Shown: positions 56,925 through 64,000 of the stretch, one piece after another
Layout of the letters: each line of letters begins with the position of its first letter
Numbering within the stretch: position 1 is the first letter of the stretch
DNA from: Callorhinus ursinus
Lineage: Eukaryota > Chordata > Mammalia > Carnivora > Otariidae
Length of the DNA stretch: 64,000 nt
Reading direction: 5' to 3'
Assembly (NCBI RefSeq): GCF_003265705.1
Contig: NW_020312827.1
Coordinates: 14,752,120 to 14,816,119 of the forward strand
Notes under the pieces: generated by a model
What the model was told of the DNA's origin: nothing
Seen by the model: the letters and a program-made list of their open reading frames with translations, nothing else
Database searches by the model: none
Translations under genes and position numbers: made by a program

Positions 56925-57125
56925 GAACCTTGACAGTTAACGTTTGCCAAGTGTGTAATGCGTTCAGCTCAGATTTACTGAGGGCCTATTACCCTGTATT
57001 TCATTTAATCACATGTCCCCCGTGGCTGCTCTTGTTTCATCGTACACAAAAGGAAACTCAGGCTCAGAAAACTTAAGTGGCTCAACTAGGGCCACACCTG
57101 AACTGGGACCTAGTTAGGGGCTGCA
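56925..57125 (-). mobile_element. MIR SINE, minus
   Basis: tttactgagggcctattacc, aaaaggaaactcaggctcagaaaacttaagtggctc and acctgaactgggacctag form a full-length reversed MIR about 350 bp before the GALC start codon. Confidence 0.7.
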
Positions 57126-57370
57126 AGTTGGGTATTTTTTCTTGCTTTGCCACAGACCCACACGTGGCAGATGCGCCCTCAGACGGTGAGTTCCCTAGGC
57201 GGCCTTGGACATCCCCTGCGCTAACGTGTTCCAGCAGATGAGGCCGGAAGAGAAGCAGTGAACTGAGTACACTTGAAGGCCCCATCCCAACAAGGTCACG
57301 ACCAGAAAAGGCTCGCTCTGCTACTCCACAACGCTACTGCGGCTGCGTAGGCGACCTGTGGCCCTCACTC

Positions 57371-57381
57371 AAGATGGCGGC
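57371..57381 (+). promoter_or_regulatory. YY1-type element in GALC promoter
   Basis: aagatggcggc is an exact match to the YY1 promoter motif, typically just downstream of TSSs in CpG-island genes. A weaker copy, atcatggcggcgg, is at 57412-57424. The motif suggests that the TSS is near 57350-57371. Confidence 0.55.
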
Positions 57382-57414
57382 TTCGGCGTCAGCGGCCTTC
57401 TGCCCTTCCCCATC

Positions 57415-57459
57415 ATGGCGGCGGCCGGACCCGCCTCCCTGGGCGCGGGAGTCATGTGA
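57415..57459 (+). promoter_or_regulatory. 14-codon uORF ending 8 nt before GALC ATG
   Basis: ATG at 57415 opens a frame [14 protein letters not shown] and stops at TGA 57457-57459. Its last sense codon is itself an ATG (57454), so a start-stop ATG-TGA is embedded at the end. The stop lies 8 nt before the GALC start codon, which would limit re-initiation. A third ATG, at 57374 inside the YY1 motif, is out of frame and overlaps the GALC start. All depend on the TSS lying upstream. Confidence 0.5.
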
Positions 57460-57460
57460 C
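57451..57460 (+). promoter_or_regulatory. CLEAR/M-box-like element
   Basis: gtcatgtgac differs from the TFEB/TFE3 CLEAR palindrome GTCACGTGAC at one position (a CpG to TpG-type change) and equals a MITF-type TCATGTGA M-box. It overlaps the uORF stop and sits 8 bp before the GALC ATG. Regulation by TFEB is inferred. Confidence 0.4.
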
Positions 57461-57467
57461 CCACACA

Positions 57468-57662
57468 ATGGCCGAGCGCCTACTCCAGGCTTCCCGGCAA
57501 CGCCGAGTGAAAGCCATGACGGCCGCCGCAGGTTCGGCGGGCCGCGCTGCGGTGCCCCTACTGCTGTGCGCGCTGCTGGTACCCGGCGGCGCGTACGTGC
57601 TGGACGACTCCGACGGGCTGGGCCGGGAGTTCGATGGCATCGGCGCTGTCAGCGGCGGCGGG
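57468..57662 (+). CDS. GALC: GALC exon 1 (galactocerebrosidase, N-terminal part)
   Basis: Encodes the first 65 residues of galactocerebrosidase, the lysosomal glycoside hydrolase (GH59) that removes galactose from galactosylceramide and psychosine; loss causes Krabbe disease. Visible: a start in good context (A at -3, G at +4); a second in-frame Met at codon 17 (57516), matching the two alternative starts known in human GALC; a hydrophobic core [15 protein letters not shown] (residues 27-41) forming the signal peptide; cleavage expected near Ala42-Tyr43; then [20 protein letters not shown], the strongly conserved start of the mature enzyme. The exon ends ...AVSGGG followed by the donor GTGAGC at 57663, giving exactly 195 coding bases, as in the human exon 1. 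Later exons lie beyond the window; I searched for the exon 2 peptide and did not find it. No defect is seen in this part. Confidence 0.95.
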
Positions 57663-58404
57663 GTGAGCAGCGGGTGGTGGGATGCGCGGGCGTGGCCAGG
57701 GGGGCGCCCCACAAGCCCCCGCGGCGCAGCCCCGCGTTTCGACTCATTCCAGTCCTCGCCCGGCTCCCGGCGGGCGCTCCTGGGCCAGAGGTCTGGGCTC
57801 CTACAGGGTTGGAAGCGGCTCTTGCTCGTTTAGATGAACATATAGAGGCAATTAGTTTCAAAAAAAGAGGATGCGGAGGTCCACCGAGTAAGTGACAGGT
57901 GTAGATAGTGACGAGGCTGGGGCTGGTACTCTCATCCCGGGCGACAAAGCCTGGGCTCTCTTTGCCGCAGAGAGGGCATTCCTGAGGGTCGCTCCAGAAA
58001 TGGTCAGGGAGTCGGGGAGCATATCTCTTCCCAAGGGGATGCCCCATTGAGGGTCGGGGAGTCGGAAGCCCTGGACCACAAGTGTAGGGTGCGATTGGCT
58101 ATAACTTCAGAGGGGCCAGTGCACAATACGTTTTGTTTGGAGGCGCGACAGGTGCCTCAAGGCCTCTGTAGGAAGGTAAGAGGTCAGTCTGGGACTTTTT
58201 TTTTTGTTTGTTTGTTTTTAATGGCAGGCTATGCTAGTATTAACTGGTAGTCTAGGTTGTTTACTCTTGGGGGGCTGTGTTTATTGGGAGTCATCAAGGC
58301 CCAAGGTGGGGTGAGTGGCCCACCGGAAAGGTCAGTGCCTCTGTAACTCTTTGGTGGCCATTTTTGTGTACAGGGAGGGGGAAACATTGGATCAACATCC
58401 AAGG

Positions 58405-58550
58405 TGGTTCGCCACCTTTAGGGTGTGTAAGAATCACCTGGTATGCTTGTTTAAATGCAGTCCCCATTTTGACTGTAGTTCTGGATTGGGGCCTGAGAAT
58501 CTGCATTTTACCAAGTACACCAATTGATTCTCATAGTGAGTAGTGAGAAA
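58405..58550. mobile_element. MER5-type hAT MITE relic
   Basis: gtgtgtaagaatcacctgg, attggggcctgagaatctgcatttt and ccaattgattctcatagtgag follow the MER5 order. Confidence 0.6.
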
Positions 58551-58559
58551 CCTTTTTCT

Positions 58560-58900
58560 TTTAAGTAAACTTAATTTTAGAATAGTTTTAGATATACAGA
58601 AGAGTTTCCAAGAGAATACAGAGTTCTCATACACCCTGCAGCCATTTTTCTGTTATCAGCATCCTACATTGGTATGGTACATTTGTCACAATCAGTATTG
58701 ATAACTTATGAAAATCCATACTTCATATTTCCTTAGTAGTTAGTTACCTAATGCCCATTTTCTGTTACAGGATCCCATCCAGAATACTAGCTGCATTTAA
58801 CTGGCATGCCTTAGTCCTCTCTTGGCTGTGACAGTTGAGATGAATGAGTTCATTTTCCTGGACATTCCTTAAGATTTACGTGAAGGGAGACAGGAGGGCC
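58560..58900 (-). mobile_element. Ancient L1 (L1M) fragment, minus
   Basis: gaatagttttagatatacagaagag, ttctcatacaccctgcagcc, ggtatggtacatttgtcacaatc and acaggatcccatccagaatac match a reversed old L1 3' region. Confidence 0.65.
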
Positions 58901-59342
58901 ATTCCAGCTTTGTGTAAAATTGTGTGGGCACAGCTGGTAATTGTGTGAATTTCCTGATCATGCTGACATGTGGCCTCTAGACCTGGGAGTTTGGTTTAGT
59001 AGCATGATTCTTCTTGGCTCTAACAAAATTTACTTGCTTCTGTCACATGCCCTCTGTAACCTTTTTCCTGTCTTTGTGTTATCCCCTTCCATTTTACCCC
59101 AAATCACAACTAGAGTTAATTTTATTTGATGTTAAGGCCTAACTCTTCAATGGGTTGTTTGTTGGGTTGAGTCAGATGGAGCTTGTATATTCAGATGCAT
59201 TTCAGAACTAGCTTGACTGCTTGCTTGCTGAATGGATGTTTTGTGCTGATCTCAGCCTACTGATAGCCGGTGTTGTGGCTGGACTGGCCCTTATGGTTCT
59301 TATTATGATTGTAAGATGTTCTCAGCAATAACCATCAAGAAA

Positions 59343-59720
59343 CTTAAAAAAAAAAAAAAAAAGGTTTATTATTCACAGATCCTGGCAAGCACATGGCACA
59401 CTTGGGACCACACAGTAAGGTTGTGGGGGGCCGGGGGAGAAGAGGGGGAAAGAGAGGGAGAGCACTGGAGCTTGAGTGTTCTGTCCTGCTTTTATTGCGG
59501 GCTCACTCATTGGTGAATTTAAAACTTAAGAGGGGGAATTAAAAGTGCAGGAAGAGAAAAATCAAGCAGCCTCTGGCCAGTTACTGAAATCAACCAAGGT
59601 CTTTAAAACAAAGAAGGCTGGAGTCCCAGCTGGGGGAGCCTGGCTCTTTATCTAGATCAGCAGTGTGATTCTTTGAAACAGCCATCTTTGAAGTGGATAC
59701 CTCTTTGAAGAGGATACCCT
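59343..59720 (-). mobile_element. LTR-like block in GALC intron 1
   Basis: On the minus strand, caataaaagcaggacagaac (complement of 59485-59504) looks like an LTR polyadenylation region, followed by a C/T-rich stretch and ccacaaccttactgtgtgg, aagtgtgccatgtgc, then ctgtgaataataaacc and poly(T). This resembles the R-U5 part of an old endogenous retroviral LTR. No viral coding region is evident, and I cannot name the family. Confidence 0.35.
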
Positions 59721-60077
59721 CAGGCACTTGCATTACAAAAAAGAAAAAAAACTGTCACGGTTTATACTATAGTCCACCTTGATACTGAGGCATCAGTCAG
59801 TGGTGACCCTGGATACCTGCTAGGTTAAAAGTCAGGGATAGGGCATGTTGTAACCCAGAAAATACACATCTAAGTAGGATTATATAGCACTTCTATAATA
59901 ATTTTACAGACAGTAGTCTGCAGTCTAGTCCGTAGCCATTGTCCCAAGCTTAAAGGGACATGAAACCAGGTCAGTGATCCTAGGACTCAGGAATATGTTC
60001 AAAGATTTGGGTAATATTGTGAAATACTTAAACATCTTTGGCCATCTCATGATGTAGGTCTGATCAAATAGGCTTTT

Positions 60078-60267
60078 TTTTTTTTTTAAAGATTTTATTT
60101 ATTTATTTGACAGAGAGAGACACTGTGAGAGAGGGAACACAAGCAGAGGGAGGGGAAGAAGGAGAAGCTGGCTTCCTGCGGGGCAGGGAGCCTGATGCGG
60201 GGCTCAGTCCTAGGACCCTGGGCTCATGACCTGAGCTGAAGGCAGACGCTTAATGACTGAGCCACCC
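60078..60267 (-). mobile_element. Can-SINE, minus
   Basis: Full SINEC, but its head stops at gccaccc without the final aggcgcccc. The probable duplication aggctttt is at 60070-60077 and 60268-60275. Confidence 0.9.
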
Positions 60268-61387
60268 AGGCTTTTCTAAGTGTGCTTTGCTGGATTTTTT
60301 TTCATAAGGAATCTCAGATTGGACTCTAAAAGTCTCTCAGGGCTGGGCAGTCAAGCCAAGGACTTGCCTTCATACTTCACCTATAATACCTATAGACTTG
60401 GGTGAATGCCTCTCTTCTCAAGGTCCCCCAAATATCCTGATATTTTTGGGCTTCACAATACGTGGTTTCCATTATTCACCTGGTAAGGCTGCTGGGAACA
60501 CTTAAAGGCTTAAAAATAGCCATGTTAAATACCTATGGGAGTTCATTACCATGCAATTGGCAAGGAACTTTGGTTATTTCTGTGACATATAACATTCTAA
60601 GATAATAAGTAGAATTATAAGTGACAGCATCATATCAGGACATAGCAGATGTCTAGGAATTTCATATGATTTCTGGAACATTTATATCAGTCAAACATAT
60701 CCATACAAATTTAATCTAAAGAGTGTTTCTCATTACTTATTTGACAATGCTTTCCATGTAGTTTAACATATCAAATAAGCCTAATTAGTTTAACATCTCT
60801 CTTTTAATAAGGAGAAAGAACAAATCATTTGAGATGTTCCAGGGACCCCGTGGAAAATCCCAAAGTTAGTTCAAGGTTTAAAGGCTTCATTTAGAATTTG
60901 ATTCTGGAAAATTTGTCAGAAATATCAAAAGGTTTTGAAACCCTTGATTACACTGGATCATAGATTGCTCTGAAATACTAGTTATCCATTTAAAAAACTT
61001 TCACCAAAATTACAATTAAAGACTTCATAGGCAAATACAGAAAGCTACATAGTTTATTAAAAAAAAACAACAACAAAAACTTTAGCTCTTTAAATAGAGA
61101 AGACTTGTTTTCTTAAGTAATCAAAGACATGATAAAAGACAACTTGAGATACTGGAAGTTATTTTGATAAAATACAGAATTTTTATTTCCTAGGCAGATT
61201 ACTTAAAAGGTAAATGAAAACCTTGCACAGTCTTATCAAGAACAGACCAGTAATCCAAGAAAACTATCCTTTTAGCAGCTGAAATAAAATTAAGCTTTAG
61301 TTTTCAGAAGTACACTATTAAAGCTTATTTTAAAAATATAATAAATTATTTCATTTTTAGCCAGCTTGTCTACACAAGATAAAATTC

Positions 61388-61541
61388 TCACTCCCTCCCT
61401 TTCTCTCTTTCTCTCTTTCTTTCTTTCTTTCTTTCTTTCTTNNNNNNNNNNNNNNNNNNNNNNNNNNNNNNNNNNNNNNNNNNNNNNNNNNNNNNNNNNN
61501 NNNNNNNNNNNNNNNNNNNNNNNNNNNNNNNNNNNNNNNNN

Positions 61542-61585
<44 letters not shown>

Positions 61586-61628
61586 TTTCTTTCTTTCTTT
61601 CTTTCTTTCTTTCTTTTTCTTTCTTTCT
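61388..61628. repeat. (TTTC)n microsatellite with assembly gap
   Basis: ctcc/ttct units lead into pure tttc repeats, with 100 N at 61442-61541 and more tttc after. The true length is unknown. Confidence 0.95.
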
Positions 61629-61925
61629 CCTACTTTCTATATCCATTTAGTTTGTCTACTTTAGGACAAAACTACTTTCATTTGCCTTAACAAAAATGCA
61701 TATCCATACCTTCTACCATAGCTAAACTACATCCTACTTTCCTTGCCTAGGTTGTTTCTCTTATTTCTTGTACTTTTAATTACATATATTGTTAGAATTC
61801 TTGACTCTTAGAAACCTTAATTTCTAGTGAAAACTAGTGAGTAAGCAGTTGTGAGCTGTTTACTAGCACTCTGTATATTGGCAAATTTATGAATACATTT
61901 CATAATTTCTAGAGGCATATGCCTT

Positions 61926-62055
61926 TTTAAATTTATTAATTAATTAATTTTTATTATGTTATGTTAGTCACCATACAGTACCTCATTGGTTTTTGATGTA
62001 GTGTTCCATGATTCATTGTTTGCGTATAACACCCAGTGCTCCATGCAATACGTGC
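61926..62055 (-). mobile_element. Very short L1 3' end, minus
   Basis: About 130 bp of the L1 3' UTR only: ttatgttagtcaccatacagtac, tttttgatgtagtgttccatgattcattg, cccagtgctccatgcaatacgtgc. Severe 5' truncation; no clear duplication. Confidence 0.85.
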
Positions 62056-62997
62056 ATAGTAAGTTTTTCAATATAGCACAGGACATGTTTACCAACAGAT
62101 CCAGACATCTTTAGCTTCTCTGTTACAGGAAACCAAAAGTAGATAAACCTGTGTTCAGTAATGTTTCAATATTTAATATTTAGCAATGATCTATATATTT
62201 AATGAATTTCCATCATTGAACTTGGCAAAACCCTAAGGTTTCAAGTTACCAAAAAGATTTGGGTAGCGTTTTAAGTACATATACCATAAAACATAATTAT
62301 TGTTGAAAAGTGGATGCCTTGGCAATCAAAGCTTAAGTCAGACATTTGCATTACAAAAAGAAAAAACCAATCACTGTGGCTTACACTAGAATGGATGACC
62401 TGGTCTTTAGCTGATCTCTCCAACTTTGTGTGGGGGGATGGGGGGTGTTGGAGTGGGGAGAGACAAGCCTTTTCCTTAACCCAACTTATTCTTCTTGATT
62501 TTTATGTTTTTATTTTCTGATGTTGCAACCTTCCTCACAGGTGCTGGAGCATATTTCAGAGTAACCTGGACTAATGGGTCAATGTGTGTGTTTTTTACTA
62601 CAGTCATTCTTCTTTTCATTTTTGTGGTTTAGGCCTACAATAGCCAGTATTTCATTAAATGAGGACCCATCTGTCCTAGTATCTTTACTTGTGGCATTAA
62701 ATCCAGTTTTTGAACTTGCTGAAAAATGGAAGTCTTCGTTATTTATATTTATTAACTCAGTTTAAGATTATTAAAATGAGAATATTGCATAACTCAGAGT
62801 AGGATACTCTATACGATAGTGTCCCTGTGTATAGTGCGTTTCTCATCTTAGAAGCTTAATATTAATCAAAGGAAAATGGTTGCAACACTACATTTGCACA
62901 TCACTGTAGATTTCTGTGTGGGGTCCCTGGTATGTAGCACAGTTTATGGCAGTAGCATTTGGAATGTTCTCACTTGGTCTTCCAATCTGATAGGGAA

Positions 62998-63205
62998 GGC
63001 AGTATGGGGCAGTAGTTAAGAATGTGGGTTTAAGAGCAGATTGTCAGGGGTCCATTCTGGGCCTTGCCATTCCCTGTACAGCCATGGACAGGTTACTTAA
63101 CCTCCCAGTGTCTCAGTTTCTTTTCTGGGGAGACCTTGAAACCTGGAGGGAGCATCATGAGGATAGATGTAAAGTGCCTAGGATGGCATCTGGCACATGA
63201 TTATT
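62998..63205 (+). mobile_element. MIR SINE, plus
   Basis: Nearly full-length: gcagtatggggcagtagttaagaatgtggg, ccattctgggccttgccattc, ggacaggttacttaacctcccagtgtctcagtttc, then agtgcctaggatggcatctggcacatg. Confidence 0.85.
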
Positions 63206-63269
63206 TTGGTTAATATCATCCTGTTTCATTGATTAGGAAGGAGGAAGTTACATGAAAAATGTATTTGGG

Positions 63270-63325
63270 TATAAAATATCTGCCATTTATTGATAACTTA
63301 CTGTGTGTCAGCTCTTGTGCTAAGG
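63270..63325 (-). mobile_element. MIR fragment, minus
   Basis: gccatttattgataacttactgtgtgtcagctcttgtgctaagg is the reversed MIR 3' end. Confidence 0.6.
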
Positions 63326-63754
63326 CTTCTTCCTGGGCTGGTTGGAAACAGCCCCAGGCCTTTTTCAGGGAGTGTGACTGTAATTTGTTATTCCTTGATG
63401 GTGCATTTCAACATTTGGCTGTACTACTCTGAACTATTGCCATTGACTAATGCTTTTGTACTGAGAATGACATAGGCTTGCAATAGCATAGTGATGTGGT
63501 GTGTTTGCTTAAAGTTGGCACTTTCTGTATTAAGGATAGGATTGCATAGACGCAAAGTAACCCCCAAACAGCTAAACACGCTGTTCTAATGACATAATTC
63601 AGGGTCAAAAGAATTGTTTCCCTTTGATCAAGAATGGGTTATTGTGTATATACAGTGTTCATTCACTTAAGGAGTGCCTACTTTAATATTTGAGCCTCTG
63701 CCAGTCTGTAAGCTCTTTGGGAACAGTGACTGTGTTTCTAAAAACAATTTGTAT

Positions 63755-63945
63755 AATGCCTGTCATTTATTGAGAGTTTACTGTGTGCCAACTACTGTGC
63801 TGTGTCCTTTACATACATCTTATTTTGGCCTTAGAACAGCTGAAGGAGTTCTAAGGAGTAAGATAGCCTACTTTACAACAGATTGCCCTTGGTCACATAG
63901 CTTGTAAATGATGCAATCAGGATGTAGGCTCCTTCTGACTCAAAG
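63755..63945 (-). mobile_element. MIR SINE, minus
   Basis: catttattgagagtttactgtgtgccaactactgtgctgtgtcctttacatac, then gcccttggtcacatagcttgtaaatgatgcaatcagga, a well-preserved reversed MIR. Confidence 0.8.
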
Positions 63946-64000
63946 CCTCCTATATTATGTTGCCTGTGCCAGTGCAACAAACAATACCATAAAAGATATT

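Larger units (their letters stand above)
57340..57800 (+). promoter_or_regulatory. CpG-rich promoter region of GALC
   Basis: CpG density rises sharply from the AT-rich flanks, spanning the region before exon 1, exon 1 itself and the start of intron 1. No TATA box is visible, in keeping with a housekeeping lysosomal gene. The transcription start cannot be placed from sequence alone. Confidence 0.75.
59721..62400. other. Possible single ancient insertion in intron 1
   Basis: 59700-59770 (gaagtggatacc ... cttgcattacaaaaaagaaaaaaaactgtcacggttta) is homologous to 62305-62380 (aaagtggatgcc ... tttgcattacaaaaagaaaaaaccaatcactgtggctta). The DNA between them looks alike in composition and has no genes. 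It may be the body of the LTR-like element or a duplicated segment, later hit by a SINE, a microsatellite and a short L1. Confidence 0.35.
57663..64000 (+). other. GALC intron 1 (continues past window)
   Basis: Begins with GTGAGC. It holds a MER5 relic, an old L1, an LTR-like block, one SINE, a gapped microsatellite, a short L1 piece and several MIRs, listed separately. No exon with GALC-like coding was found, so intron 1 is longer than 6.3 kb here. Confidence 0.85.

Noticed and set aside
57456..57467. Upstream in-frame GTG as the GALC start
   Set aside because: The ATG at 57468 has strong context and matches the known N-terminus MAE; the four upstream codons are not part of the known protein.
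57663..57895. Continuation of GALC coding past the donor
   Set aside because: Exon 1 ends at exactly the human codon 65 boundary with GTGAGC; the open frame beyond diverges from GALC at once and ends in a stop.

Overview
This window is mammalian nuclear DNA, not bacterial. It is AT-rich and mostly intergenic or intronic, and it is packed with tRNA-Lys-derived carnivore SINEs (SINEC/Can-SINE; about 22 copies, both orientations) and carnivore-type L1 3' ends. That SINE family restricts the source to Carnivora. The SINE form and the youngest L1 3' UTR type suggest a caniform, perhaps an arctoid (bear, seal or mustelid lineage), but I cannot name the species. Two runs of exactly 100 N (42516-42615 and 61442-61541) sit inside pyrimidine-rich tetranucleotide microsatellites and look like scaffold gaps of arbitrary size.

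Two genes can be supported. On the minus strand, 32455-33480 is an intact single-exon coding region for GPR65 (TDAG8), the proton-sensing G-protein-coupled receptor. On the plus strand, 57468-57662 is coding exon 1 of GALC (galactocerebrosidase), with a CpG-rich promoter in front and a GTGAGC splice donor behind; the rest of the window is GALC intron 1. The two genes are divergent, about 24 kb apart from start codon to start codon, which agrees with the GALC-GPR65 neighbourhood on human chromosome 14q31. A candidate non-coding first exon and promoter for GPR65 lies near 41632-41770.

Layout: 1-32 kb is gene-free DNA beyond the 3' end of GPR65, containing a long L2 relic (1.1-4.0 kb), nested L1s (9.1-11.3 kb), MIR, L2 and MER5 relics, and a small poly(A) retrocopy (27.8 kb). 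32-34 kb is GPR65. 34-57 kb is the divergent intergenic region, with HAL1/L1M ORF1 relics, several MLT1-type LTRs (one split by a young L1), and a hAT-type MITE. 57.3-57.8 kb is the GALC promoter and exon 1. 57.8-64 kb is intron 1, with an LTR-like block, a SINE and MIRs.

The two proteins both act around acidic compartments (GPR65 senses extracellular acidity; GALC is an acid hydrolase of lysosomes), but nothing in the sequence shows co-regulation. I see no previously undescribed biological system. The points most worth checking are the four-residue insertion in GPR65 extracellular loop 3 that creates a new N-glycosylation sequon, the short upstream reading frames before both genes, the CLEAR-like site overlapping the GALC uORF stop, and several unusually readable transposon nesting events.
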